Shown here: piece after piece, positions 42,653 through 51,423 of the stretch | Layout of the letters: every line of letters starts with the position of its first letter | How positions within the stretch are numbered: the stretch's first letter is position 1 | Source of the DNA: Marinobacter sp. F4206 | GTDB lineage: Bacteria; Pseudomonadota; Gammaproteobacteria; Pseudomonadales; Oleiphilaceae | Length of the DNA stretch: 64,000 nucleotides | Reading direction: 5' to 3' | Assembly: GCF_019392195.1 (NCBI RefSeq) | Contig: NZ_JAHXKI010000002.1 | Span: forward strand, 682,001 to 746,000 | Notes under the pieces: generated by a model | The model's input: the letters and a program-made list of their open reading frames with translations, nothing else | Told to the model about the DNA's origin: nothing | Databases searched by the model: none | Position numbers and translations under genes: made by a program

Positions 42653-43579
42653 TTGCAGGCTGACGTGCTCAATATGGCGTTGATCCGTCCCGCAACAACC
42701 ACCCACCACGTTGATACCGGGGAAGCGGGTCAGCAGGCGCCGGTAGTCCAGCCCGAACTCCTCCGGGTTACCATCGTCCAGCTCTTCCGCCTCATCCAGC
42801 TCGGCGTGACTGCACCGGGATGCATTTGCCCGAATGCCACGTAAACGGTCGATGTGCTTCATCTCGGCCAGGTTCGACTCAAAGTGACTGGGGTGAGCAC
42901 AGTTGACCATGTAATAGGCCGGGTAGCCCTTGCATGCCGTATCGACGATGGCGATGGCCTCATCCAGGGTTTCACCGCTCGGGAGTCGGCCGTCGGTTTC
43001 AACGGTAAAGGATATAATCGCGGGAATACCCTGCTTACGGGCCGCCAACGCAATGCCAGTGGCTTCCTCGACGTAATTCATCGTGACCGCCGTAACGCAA
43101 TCGGCTGCACTCAATGCGAAACTGCTGATTTGCTCCTCGTGATAGTCACGGGCTTCCGCCTCGGTCATCCGGTTCTCGGCCCGATACCCATCACCACGGG
43201 GGCCAATGCATCCGCTGATGACGTACGGCTGGCCGGCACTCTCAAACTCCTCGCGAATGGATTCCAACAATTCGATTGCCGCCGTGTTTATGTCGTGCAA
43301 CTCCGCCCTGGTGTAACCGATTTTTCCCCCCCATTCCGGGCTCGAGCGCCAGGTCGGAGATTCCAGAATGAAGCCAAGACCGGCTTGCTTTGCTATCCGG
43401 GCATAGCTCCGATAATATTTTTTCAAGGCGTCGCGGCCTTGTTGATCCTTCAGTAGAACAAAAGCAGCGAATTCCGGAAGCTCTATTCCTTCATGAAAGA
43501 TCAGACTGGTTTCGAGCCCGCCATCGGTTATGAAAAGCTGGTCTCCCAGCTGTGGAAGTGCTTGTCTGTATACGCTCAT
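42629..43579 (-). CDS. Homocysteine S-methyltransferase family protein (second paralog)
   Basis: A 316-aa TIM-barrel methyltransferase. It starts with LFITDGGLETSLIFHEG and carries the zinc ligands in NCAHPSHF (about residue 218) and GGCCGTDQRHI near residue 294. Blocks FILESPTWRSSPEWGGKIGY and ISGCIGPRGDGY match the family variant acting on homocysteine or related thiols. It differs strongly from the paralog at 14.6-15.5 kb (about 20-25% likeness by eye), so the two probably use different methyl donors or acceptors. It is divergent from a TetR gene across 208 bases. Confidence 0.9.
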   Translation of the reverse strand: MSVYRQALPQLGDQLFITDGGLETSLIFHEGIELPEFAAFVLLKDQQGRDALKKYYRSYARIAKQAGLGFILESPTWRSSPEWGGKIGYTRAELHDINTAAIELLESIREEFESAGQPYVISGCIGPRGDGYRAENRMTEAEARDYHEEQISSFALSAADCVTAVTMNYVEEATGIALAARKQGIPAIISFTVETDGRLPSGETLDEAIAIVDTACKGYPAYYMVNCAHPSHFESNLAEMKHIDRLRGIRANASRCSHAELDEAEELDDGNPEEFGLDYRRLLTRFPGINVVGGCCGTDQRHIEHVSLQLVRQDAA

Positions 43580-43742
43580 GATCCCGTCCCTCCTAGGCCT
43601 GGGGTTGCTGTGAGTCTTTTATCCTAGGCTTCGAGGCCGATTCGGGTAAGCACTTCAGGTGGGGATTGAAATTGAAGTTAAGAGGCTTTAAATCAAGGTT
43701 ATAAGCAGTATTTTGGGCCACTACATCTGATCATTGAGCCGA

Positions 43743-43765
43743 AAACTGTACTCCGGGTACAGTTT
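43743..43765. promoter_or_regulatory. Perfect palindromic operator upstream of TetR gene
   Basis: AAACTGTAC-N5-GTACAGTTT: nine-base arms with no mismatch, 22 bases before the TetR start codon. Such a site is typical for autoregulation by a TetR dimer and could also affect the divergent methyltransferase gene. Confidence 0.75.
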
Positions 43766-43787
43766 CATCAATGAAAGCGAGGCCACC

Positions 43788-44411
43788 ATGTCAAACCGAT
43801 CCCATGCCACGCAGGAACGCATTCTGGCTGCCGCGGAAACTCTGATACTGGGGCGGGGTTTTTCGAGCACCGGCATCGACGAAATCGTGGATGCCGCAGC
43901 CATTACCAAAAGCGGCTTTTTCTATCACTATTCTGATAAAAACGAGATGGCCAGGGCGCTGGTCAAACGATACCTGGAAAAGGACAACCAGGTGTTCACC
44001 GATCTCTTTGCCCGCGCGGATTCACTCTCAGAAGATCCCCTCCAGAAACTTTTGATATTCCTGCACTTATTCGCCGAAACCATGGCCAAGATGGAGATGA
44101 CCCATCCGGGCTGCCTCGTGGTCACCTTCACCTACGAACGCTATCAGGCGGATGAGCAGGTAGCCGACATGGTGCGTCAGGGCGTGCTGCACTGGCGGGA
44201 GCTGATTGCGGATAGGCTGGAAACCATTGCCCAGGTGTATCCACCGCGCCTGGCGGTCGACCTGGAGGAACTGGCGGACATGTTCACGACCGTCGTTGAG
44301 GGCGGAATCCTGTTGACCCGGGTTTTTGATCACAACAAACATCTGGGCAAACAGGTTCTGCTGTACCGCAACTTTCTGCGGATGATATTCAGTCCTGACG
44401 CCAATCACTAA
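43788..44411 (+). CDS. TetR-family transcriptional regulator
   Basis: A 207-aa regulator from ATG 43788 (GCGAGG ahead). The helix-turn-helix occupies residues 5-55: TQERILAAAETLILGRGFSSTGIDEIVDAAAITKSGFFYHYSDKNEMARALV. The ligand domain includes MEMTHPGCLVVTFTYERYQADEQVADMV, as in regulators controlling enzymes for electrophiles or lipids, but the ligand is unknown. An earlier in-frame start would place the operator inside the coding region. It ends next to the convergent DUF1622 stop with no gap. Confidence 0.9.
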   Translation: MSNRSHATQERILAAAETLILGRGFSSTGIDEIVDAAAITKSGFFYHYSDKNEMARALVKRYLEKDNQVFTDLFARADSLSEDPLQKLLIFLHLFAETMAKMEMTHPGCLVVTFTYERYQADEQVADMVRQGVLHWRELIADRLETIAQVYPPRLAVDLEELADMFTTVVEGGILLTRVFDHNKHLGKQVLLYRNFLRMIFSPDANH

Positions 44412-44765
44412 TTACCGAGGGCTGTCTTTTTGCCAGGGCCACCGACCCTCGATTTCGAGGTGCAGCGTTACGCTCAGAAAGCTTCTTATGAGGATGATCA
44501 GCGCAAGGACACCAACGTTTTCCAGGGAATCGGCCACAACAACCGTCCGTATGATGTCCCCGGCAATCAGAAACTCCAGGCCGAGGATGATGGAACGCCC
44601 CAAATCCTTGCGGTATTTTTTATAGGCCACGCCCTCTTCAAGAGTGCGATAGGTGCGCACGAAGACCGTGGTTGATACGCAGGAACCGATGATGACCGCC
44701 AGGATTCCGAAGGCCTCAATCACAAATCCCACAACGGTTATGATTTCAAGGAAGCTGGCTTGCAT
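44412..44765 (-). CDS. DUF1622 membrane protein
   Basis: A 117-aa protein from ATG 44765. Three helices: FLEIITVVGFVIEAFGILAVIIGS, a central LGRSIILGLEFLIAGDIIRTVVV, and VGVLALIILIRSFLSVTLHLEIEGRWPW. The GLEFLIAGDII and IRSFLS-x-x-L-x-x-E-x-x-G-x-WPW blocks are the DUF1622 signature. Function unknown. It lies 87 bases downstream of the disrupted outer-membrane gene on the same strand. Confidence 0.88.
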   Translation of the reverse strand: MQASFLEIITVVGFVIEAFGILAVIIGSCVSTTVFVRTYRTLEEGVAYKKYRKDLGRSIILGLEFLIAGDIIRTVVVADSLENVGVLALIILIRSFLSVTLHLEIEGRWPWQKDSPR

Positions 44766-44852
44766 CTCATCATCCCGGAAGGTAGCAAAAGGTGCTCTCC
44801 GCGCCACCGCTTCTCAAATCATAGTCGACGCCGGCGCGGCTCTCCCGGGTTT

Positions 44853-45800
44853 TTACCAGGCGAAGGATAAATCAACGACCAGAGTCTCAGCGTCAAAGCC
44901 GGTTTCCTCTTCCGTGCGACTGCCCACGTAGGACACCTTGAGCCCGGAGGCGGGCGTGACCGGGTGTGCGTAACTCAGTTTCCAGCCGACATTTTGCCTG
45001 ACATCGTCCTGGTCAACGCCGTTGATGCGGCTTTCGCCGCCGTAGTTATAACCGAGACTAACACCTGCCCACTGCCCGGGTCTGAAAGAATGGATCAGAT
45101 GGCCATGCACAAAGTACAAAGGGTCCTGCTTGAGGGAGTTGCCATTGAAGAAATCGTCATTCTCAGCGTGGAGCGCGACCTCAGCGGTCAGTTCCATTGT
45201 CCAGTTTCCCCGACTGTGAATCGCCCCGAGTTGAGGCCTGAATACGAACCGGTTTTCGCCCAGGTTAAGCAGTTAATCCTTCTCATAGTCGCCGGTTGGC
45301 AGGCGCAGCACCATCCCCACACCCACGATGGTCTCCCTGCCCGCCGTTGCCCGATACCGGGCAAACGCCTCGCCATACAGAGGCGGGGCCCCGTATAGGT
45401 TCATTGCGACTCGCACCAGGGTATCCGACCAACCAGTCCGTGAGGTTGAAGCGGGAACGCCATTCAGTAAGCCCGTCCATTCGGCCGTCTGATAGGCCTG
45501 GGCGATGTCCAGTCGTGACGATTTCCCCCAGACGTCAAAGGTACGTATGTATTTGCCAGCCCAGGTGTCCTGGGTTAACTCGACATTTTCAAGCCGCAAG
45601 GCCGGGTCGAAGTAGATATCCGCTTCGGTGTGTGCGAAGGCAATACCGCCGAAATTTGCGTCCACCGGAAGGTGGTTCCACATACGAGGTTCAGGCTCCA
45701 GAGCGAAACATGGCAGCGCCAGCCCAAGCGCAAACAAGCAGAGGGAGCGATGAACAAGAGCCGCATAAAAAGATCGCAGAATTGTCAGGACAGCAGGCAT
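44853..45800 (-). pseudogene. Outer-membrane transporter (phenol-degradation MetA-like) interrupted by an in-frame stop
   Basis: One continuous frame of 316 codons broken by a single TAA at 45270-45272. Before it: a signal peptide (LCLFALGLALPCFA), then DANFGGIAFAHTEADIYFDPALRLENVE and FARYRATAGRETIVGVGMVLRLPTGDYEKD. After it, in the same frame: LLNLGENRFVFRPQLGAI, NWTMELTAEVALHAENDDFF and a final strand ending in FAW. The whole resembles PF13557 barrels (MetA-pathway of phenol degradation). TAA probably replaced a Lys codon (GDYEKDK-LLNLGENR is the usual run in relatives). It overlaps the J-domain gene by 16 bases, so was coupled to it. Confidence 0.8.
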
Positions 45801-46516
45801 TCCTTTGCCTCATTGATTCGAGCCGCCAGATAGTTACTTCCGCCGTGGTCCGGGTGCACTTTCTGCATCATCCGGCGGTGTGCCTGGATGATCTCGTCCC
45901 GGGTGGCGCCAGGCTGCAACCCGAGAATGTCCAGGGCTTCGCTTTCGGTCAGAGGGCCGCCGGCGTTGCGGTTTTTGGCCTGTTCGCCGTCCTCCTCATC
46001 ACCGCCGCTCGCCTCGTCATCGGCGCGCCAGGAGTCGCCGAACCGTCGGTCCAGGTAGGTTTCCAGTAACCGCGCCGAGTCCTCATCATTTGCCCGGCAA
46101 TACCGCAACAACTCGAGAAATTCGCTCTCGGCCAGATCCGCCAGCTCACGGCCAGCCATCGGCCCCTTGAGGACGGTACCGTTCATGTCGCCGGAATCGT
46201 GGTCCAGAGTCATCTCCAGAATGTCACCGGAGACATGGGACTGATTGCCCGATTTGGCCTTCGCGCCGGCTCTTCCCGTGCCCGCCAGGCTTCCCGACAG
46301 CAGAGACGGCAGCACCCGACGCAGTAACGGATAGAGGAACGCCAACAATGCGAAGATGAAGTGCAATCGCCCGGTAACCGCCAGAACTACCACGATCACG
46401 ATGCCAACGAACAACGCCAACCTGATCGCGGCCGGCCCTCGCTGGCGACGCGGCAAGCTGCGCAGCCACAAAGCTGCAAACAGGGACACCACGAGAAATA
46501 TTAGCGTTATATGCAC
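45785..46516 (-). CDS. Membrane-anchored J-domain protein
   Basis: A 243-aa protein. Two N-terminal membrane helices (HITLIFLVVSLFAALWLRSL; LALFVGIVIVVVLAVTG) are followed by a third hydrophobic stretch, a linker, a helical domain (LAESEFLELLRYCRANDEDSARLLETYLDRRFGDSW) and a C-terminal J domain (ALDILGLQPGATRDEIIQAHRRMMQKVHPDHGGSNYLAARINEAKECL) with the HPD tripeptide. The C-terminal J-domain layout recalls DjlA/Tim14. It should stimulate a DnaK-type chaperone at the membrane. It lies between the VWA-domain gene (45 bases) and the outer-membrane gene (overlap), a three-gene leftward operon. Confidence 0.9.
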   Translation of the reverse strand: MHITLIFLVVSLFAALWLRSLPRRQRGPAAIRLALFVGIVIVVVLAVTGRLHFIFALLAFLYPLLRRVLPSLLSGSLAGTGRAGAKAKSGNQSHVSGDILEMTLDHDSGDMNGTVLKGPMAGRELADLAESEFLELLRYCRANDEDSARLLETYLDRRFGDSWRADDEASGGDEEDGEQAKNRNAGGPLTESEALDILGLQPGATRDEIIQAHRRMMQKVHPDHGGSNYLAARINEAKECLLS

Positions 46517-46561
46517 GCGGAACTCCGGGCTAGTCGACTCAACGACGTCCTGAAACCTGCC

Positions 46562-47257
46562 TTATCGAATCTGCTTGGTCAGACGCTTCACTGCCGCCGA
46601 GCTGCGGCTGGAAAAATCCTCCAGGGCCTTGGCTCCCCCGGAGGCATAGACCGCCACAGCGGCCATAAGATCCTTGAGCACCTGCGGGCTGTTGCGATCA
46701 AACGGCGCGTAGGCACCTCCGGACAGCTTGCTCACCTGCTGGAATACCGCCCGGGCATGGGCATCGTCGCCTTCGTGGAACATGAACACAGGGGTTCTCA
46801 GCATGCCCAGCTCGCCGGCAGTATGGCAGAGCGCGTCCACCGGTTCCTCACAGCAGTCGCCGATAAACACCACCGCTTTCACGGCTTCTTGCCGGGTTTC
46901 CTTAAGTGCGTGCGCCAGTACCTTACTGATCTGGGTGCGGCCACCCAGGCAGAACACGCCATTCATAAGGTTCAGGAGCTGGTCGGTCCCGGTGACGAAC
47001 TTCGTCGCCTTAAATTCGCCAAAGCCCCGGTAGTAGCACAGCTGAATAGCCAAACCGCCCAGATCCCGGGTTGCCATGAACAACTCGCTTTGCAGGTGGC
47101 ACGCCTGATCCCAGGTCGCCTCCCGGCTCGCGGTAGCATCCAGGGCGAATATCAACCGGCCCTGCCCTGCGCCACCCTTGGGCATTTTCTGGACCTGATG
47201 GATAAACTGGTCGATGGACTGTTTATCGGATTTGGGGCGTAGCTCTTTGTCGGACAT
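46562..47257 (-). CDS. VWA-domain protein
   Basis: A 231-aa soluble protein that is mostly a von Willebrand A-like domain. LIFALDATASREATWDQA carries the MIDAS-like D-x-T-x-S. Other parts are FKATKFVTGTDQLLNLMNGVFCLGGRTQISKVLAHALKE (Thr/Ser of MIDAS) and AVVFIGDCCEEPVDALCHTAGELG. The C-terminal tail is Lys/Arg-rich. VWA proteins of this type often act as partners in assembly complexes. The gene starts an operon with the J-domain membrane protein and the outer-membrane barrel. The partner or target is not known. Confidence 0.85.
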   Translation of the reverse strand: MSDKELRPKSDKQSIDQFIHQVQKMPKGGAGQGRLIFALDATASREATWDQACHLQSELFMATRDLGGLAIQLCYYRGFGEFKATKFVTGTDQLLNLMNGVFCLGGRTQISKVLAHALKETRQEAVKAVVFIGDCCEEPVDALCHTAGELGMLRTPVFMFHEGDDAHARAVFQQVSKLSGGAYAPFDRNSPQVLKDLMAAVAVYASGGAKALEDFSSRSSAAVKRLTKQIR

Positions 47258-47352
47258 AAGCGTCTGTTAACCGCCTTGGCTGGCCAAACTCTCGCTACAA
47301 TCCTAGGACAAAGATCTTGCAATTCACAGGCCCCAACCCGGAGGGCAGGATT

Positions 47353-48231
47353 GTGTTCAAGGGCTATCGTTCTCAAACCACAGGCCATACCAAAGAGTGG
47401 TTGATTCCGCTGGCGTTTCTCCTGTTGGTCGCCCTGGCCCTGCCGCGCGCCGCTCCTGCTTCCGGTGATTTCTACCTGATGTTCCGCCAGTGGCAACCCT
47501 ACGACTGGCCGGAAGATGTGCCCTCGGCCACGGAGGTGACCCGCTCACAACGTGGTCTCGGCTGGCATCGTGAGAGGTCCGAGGGTGACGTCGGCCTTGA
47601 TTACGATTACCAGATTCTGGGCATCGACAACGGTGAGCCGGCGCACAACGGCCACTTGCACCGACTGATGGTCGGCGGCCAGTGGCAGCATCGGCTTTAC
47701 CGTGTGGAAGCACGGGCGGGCCTGGCCGGTACGTCGAACATGTTCAAGTATCAGGCTTTCCACAGTGACATAGTGACTGGCCGGGTGGCCGTGTTCCGGG
47801 CGGTCAGTGAGGGCTCACCTCTGAGCCTGGGCGTCGGCGGCGATCATCGCTTCGGCTCGTTTCGCTGGCTTCCCAGGGTGCGCTGGGAGCACACAGGTAA
47901 GCGGGGCCTCTGGCTTGCGGACCTACCTGTTCTGTTGCGGTGGCGCAGCCACGGTGAACGCTGGGCGCTCAGGCTGGAACGGGAAGGGGATCGCTGGGCC
48001 ACGCTGGATGCGGCCCGGACGTTGGAAGGCGCGCTCTATCTGCGCGAGTGGCGAGCGGAGCTGACCTACCGGATCGACCCGGGTAAGGGGCTGTGGCCAG
48101 CGGTGGTACTCGGGATTGGCGCGAGCGTGAATACCCGTCTTCGGTATCAGGACCTCAACGCGGGGACCGTGGATCGACGTCTGGGCGATGCGATATTCGG
48201 GAGCATAAGGTTGAGGTTCGGCGACGATTGA
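47353..48231 (+). CDS. Exported hypothetical protein, beta-barrel-like
   Basis: A 292-aa protein. The GTG at 47353 is chosen for its GGAGG nine bases upstream; it gives a long signal peptide (WLIPLAFLLLVALALPRAAPAS). The mature part is rich in Trp, Arg and Tyr with alternating polar/hydrophobic strands (HRLMVGGQWQHRLYRVEARAGLAG, SLGVGGDHRFGSFRWLPRVRWEH, YLREWRAELTYRID) and ends IRLRFGDD. I read it as a likely outer-membrane barrel, although it lacks a C-terminal aromatic residue. I do not recognise the family. It is divergent from the VWA gene. Confidence 0.65.
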   Translation: MFKGYRSQTTGHTKEWLIPLAFLLLVALALPRAAPASGDFYLMFRQWQPYDWPEDVPSATEVTRSQRGLGWHRERSEGDVGLDYDYQILGIDNGEPAHNGHLHRLMVGGQWQHRLYRVEARAGLAGTSNMFKYQAFHSDIVTGRVAVFRAVSEGSPLSLGVGGDHRFGSFRWLPRVRWEHTGKRGLWLADLPVLLRWRSHGERWALRLEREGDRWATLDAARTLEGALYLREWRAELTYRIDPGKGLWPAVVLGIGASVNTRLRYQDLNAGTVDRRLGDAIFGSIRLRFGDD

Positions 48232-48323
48232 GTCGGGAGGCTCCCTTGCCCTCCGTCCGTGCCTTACAAATGGAATGATTGCCGTCGCGGTACTACCTTT
48301 AAGGAGCGGAGGGAGGATCTGTT

Positions 48324-50408
48324 ATGGACGATCTTGTTTCTTCCAAGGCGTTCGAATTTGCCATAGGCGCAATGTTCGTCGCCTTCCATGCTTATGGGCG
48401 TTACAACACGCCGGAGTCGAACCGAAGCTCGACGACCCGTTTGCGATTCGTCGCCTGCTATATGCTGTACGCAGCGACGCTCCTTGCCATTTACTGGATC
48501 GTCACCGTCATTGCCTGGGTTTCGCCGGAAATCCTGCAAAAGATCATGATGTTACTGGGCAACGGAAGTGGTACCGACGTCGAAAGCCACGACCTGTTTC
48601 GCAGCCCGATTACCACCGCGCTGATTTTTACCGCACTGCTACCAAACTTCCCCATGCTCAAGAAGGGCGACCAGCGCCTGCTGCAAATCTTCTGGGATCT
48701 GGCGGAAATTCCCGGCCACGCCGTCAAACTCGCTCACCGTATGTACCGGGCGCCGTATCACATCTTTCCGAGCAAATACGCAGAAATTGAGAGAGAGGCT
48801 CGATCGTTCGACATCCATTTTGGCCAGGAAGGCTTCAGTGATCATCGCTCCCCTGCGTTTGCCTGGGCTACGGCGTGTTCACTGCTACTGGAAATCAAGC
48901 ACTGGCACAGCGCCGAGGACCTGCGCTACCAGCGTTTTATCTTGAATCGGGAGAGTGACTACGAAGCATTAACGATGCAATTCGCGACCTTGAGCGCCCG
49001 GGTGGCCGCCTATTACCGCAGGGTCGACGAGATGGGCGGCAAGTTGCAGAAAATCGAGCAGGATTTGCGGGAGACACTGGTCAGTGATGGCCGCGACCTG
49101 TTCATGAAGCTCTGCCGCCTCATGGCCCACGCTGTTCTCAATGCCGAGACGGGATTAAGCGCACGACACCGCGCCATTGAAGGACTCGGTTTTGAACTGT
49201 TGGACGACGATCGTGAACTCCTCAGTGCCTCCCAACTCGTTAAATTGATTGCACTGGTGATGCTGGCCTTCATGGGCCTGTCACTGATCAAGTACGCCAC
49301 GGAAGGCGACATCAACGGCGGCATCATCGGCGAGGTTATCTTTCTGGGCTTTCTGATGGGGGCAAACTACGGGGTATCGGCATTCATCGGCATTTATCCA
49401 AAGGACCACTGGCGATTCGCCGATATTGAGGCCACACACCATCGGCCATGGCTGGGTTACGTGGTTTCCGGAGCACTGGCGGTCGCCGCAAGTCTGCTGA
49501 TCATCTCCGCACTGCGCTTCACCCGTTACACCTTCGATGGGCTCGGGTACGACGGTGCCTTCGACCAGTTGCTCGTGGCACTTTCCTGGTCTTACCCGCA
49601 CCTCTACATCTCCTTTGCCATAGGCTTCGGGACAGCCCTGGCCTGCGACATAGAGTGGCGCCAGCAGGTGGCCCAACGGCGACGTATCGCCGACGCTGCC
49701 TTGCTGGCAGGCATCATGGTCGTCGCAGGCTATATTGCCTACAGCGCCATGCACGGCTTCTTTCCCTTTGAGGGCACGAAGGCTCCGCAATGGCAAGACA
49801 AGAGCATGGCCGGCCTCTGGCATTTTCTTGCCAAGAGCCTGGTTGCAGGCTTACTGATTGGCGCACTGGTCCCTTACTGGTTCCGCACCAATCGCTATCG
49901 TTCCCCCACTCAACGGATCGCGCGATTTATTGATCGCTACCACCACGAATTGCGGATCGAGGCCGGAAAGTTGCAGCGTGGCGAACTGCGTCAGGCCCTT
50001 GTGGTCACTGCAGCCGCAATAGCGATGGCGGACGGTCTTCTCGACGACGCCGAGCGTGATGTTTTTCGTGGTGCTCTCGGGAAATTGGCGGAGCATAATA
50101 TTCTGGACTTCCAGATCGAGACCGGTATGGAGGACATGCTCCATCTGATTGATATCTGGCGCGAGGACGATGTAGGTGACCTCCGGGACGACGCCATGAA
50201 TGAGCTCGATCCGCTTCGCAGGAAGGACAAGCTCGGCGAACTGGCCATCAAGCTCACGGTGGCAATCGGATATGCCGACGGCCTGTTTCAGGAGCCCGAA
50301 CAATGCATGCTGGAAAAGATAGTGGCCGCCCTGGACCGAAATGTCGAAAAAGAACTGTCCTCCTGCGGCCTGTCGCCGCACAGGCCCGCTGCTGAAACGC
50401 CGGCGTGA
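48324..50408 (+). CDS. Membrane protein with C-terminal TerB-like domain
   Basis: A 694-aa protein. The first 130 residues contain two helices around LYAATLLAIYWIVTVIAWV and LIFTALLPNFPML. A cytosolic helical region follows, then a second membrane block (about 310-530; LIALVMLAFMGLSLIKYA, IIGEVIFLGFLMGANYGVSAFIGIYP, YVVSGALAVAASLLIISAL). The C-terminal ~130 residues are TerB-like: ALVVTAAAIAMADGLLDDAERDVFRGALGKL and a repeat IKLTVAIGYADGLFQEPEQCMLEKIVAAL, with the D-G-x-x-x-x-x-E pattern. TerB domains link to membrane and metal stress. The patatin gene follows 93 bases later. Confidence 0.75.
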   Translation: MDDLVSSKAFEFAIGAMFVAFHAYGRYNTPESNRSSTTRLRFVACYMLYAATLLAIYWIVTVIAWVSPEILQKIMMLLGNGSGTDVESHDLFRSPITTALIFTALLPNFPMLKKGDQRLLQIFWDLAEIPGHAVKLAHRMYRAPYHIFPSKYAEIEREARSFDIHFGQEGFSDHRSPAFAWATACSLLLEIKHWHSAEDLRYQRFILNRESDYEALTMQFATLSARVAAYYRRVDEMGGKLQKIEQDLRETLVSDGRDLFMKLCRLMAHAVLNAETGLSARHRAIEGLGFELLDDDRELLSASQLVKLIALVMLAFMGLSLIKYATEGDINGGIIGEVIFLGFLMGANYGVSAFIGIYPKDHWRFADIEATHHRPWLGYVVSGALAVAASLLIISALRFTRYTFDGLGYDGAFDQLLVALSWSYPHLYISFAIGFGTALACDIEWRQQVAQRRRIADAALLAGIMVVAGYIAYSAMHGFFPFEGTKAPQWQDKSMAGLWHFLAKSLVAGLLIGALVPYWFRTNRYRSPTQRIARFIDRYHHELRIEAGKLQRGELRQALVVTAAAIAMADGLLDDAERDVFRGALGKLAEHNILDFQIETGMEDMLHLIDIWREDDVGDLRDDAMNELDPLRRKDKLGELAIKLTVAIGYADGLFQEPEQCMLEKIVAALDRNVEKELSSCGLSPHRPAAETPA

Positions 50409-50501
50409 AGACACGGAATGACGGGGAGCCCGGGATAACCTCTCAAGTCTGCTAGAATCGACCCGGACTTTTATCACTGGAACATCGACAGGCTCCCATG
50501 C

Positions 50502-51395
50502 ATGAAACTCAATCCCTTTAATACCCGCATCGGTTTGGCGCTGGGGGGTGGCGCTGCCAAAGGCATAGCTCATATCGGCGTATTGAAGGCCTTCGAGGAA
50601 GAGCAGATCCGGATTCATTGCATTTCGGGCACCAGTGCGGGTGCGCTGGTCGCCAGTTATTACGCCTTCGGCCGGCCGGCAGAATCCATTCTTTCCATTT
50701 GTTCGACGCTGAACCTGTCGAAAATCATCAGCTTTACCTTCGAGCGCGGCGGGCTGTTCAGCACCAATACCATCCGGGAGATGATTCACCGTGATCTGGG
50801 AGATTGCCGGATCGAGGATGCCGAGATTCCCCTGGCCATCTGCGCCACGGATATCGAAACCGGCGAGCAGCTGGTCTTCCGGGAAGGCAATCTGGCGGAC
50901 GCCGTCTGTGCCTCCATGGCCGTGCCCGGATTGTTTGTGCCGGTGGAGGTGGATGGCCGGATTCTGGTGGACGGCGGCCTGGTGGAGAACGTCCCGATTT
51001 CGCCGCTGGCCAAAATGGGCGCGGGCATCACCGTGGCCGTTGATCTGAGCCATGTCAGCCGGTACCCGAAACCGGAAGATACCTTTGATGTGATCAGCAA
51101 CGCCATCAACATCGGCATTGACTTCAATACCCGCAAACAGCTGAAAAAAGCGGATATAGCCGTGCCACTGGATTTAAGCCGTTACAGCCTCACCAACAAC
51201 GCAAAATGTGTGGAAGAGCTATACCAGGAAGGCTACCGGCCCATGAAGGCCAAGATTCAGCGGGTGCTCTGGTACAAGCGGATGAATCCGATTATCTCCC
51301 TGTTCAAGGCGACCGCGAAGCTGTTGCCCCTCAAGGTGCCCGAGGTTATCGAGGACCTCAAACGCCAGGCCTTCGCCCTCCGTAATCGAAACTGA
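50502..51395 (+). CDS. Patatin-like phospholipase
   Basis: A 297-aa lipid acyl hydrolase. It has the oxyanion-hole GGGAAKGIAHIGVLKAFEE, the Ser nucleophile in GTSAG (about residue 47) and the catalytic Asp in DGGLVENVP (about 163). Conserved elements between are YYAFGR, FSTNTIREMIHRDLGDCRIEDAEIPLAICATDIETGE and AVCASMAVPGLFVPVEVDG. It belongs to the bacterial RssA/YchK-like group; no signal peptide, so cytosolic or membrane-associated. Substrates (phospholipids, lysophospholipids) are inferred from family. It follows the TerB-tailed membrane protein in the same direction. Confidence 0.92.
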   Translation: MKLNPFNTRIGLALGGGAAKGIAHIGVLKAFEEEQIRIHCISGTSAGALVASYYAFGRPAESILSICSTLNLSKIISFTFERGGLFSTNTIREMIHRDLGDCRIEDAEIPLAICATDIETGEQLVFREGNLADAVCASMAVPGLFVPVEVDGRILVDGGLVENVPISPLAKMGAGITVAVDLSHVSRYPKPEDTFDVISNAINIGIDFNTRKQLKKADIAVPLDLSRYSLTNNAKCVEELYQEGYRPMKAKIQRVLWYKRMNPIISLFKATAKLLPLKVPEVIEDLKRQAFALRNRN

Positions 51396-51423
51396 CTGTA
51401 TACCCCGGCTTTCAGAGCCGCTG

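Noticed and set aside
49851-51053. A 400-codon open frame on the - strand
   Set aside because: Antisense to the TerB-tailed protein and patatin genes.
51406-51420. Stem CGGCT-N5-AGCCG between convergent patatin and rhodanese genes
   Set aside because: Only five pairs and no T-run; too weak to call a terminator.
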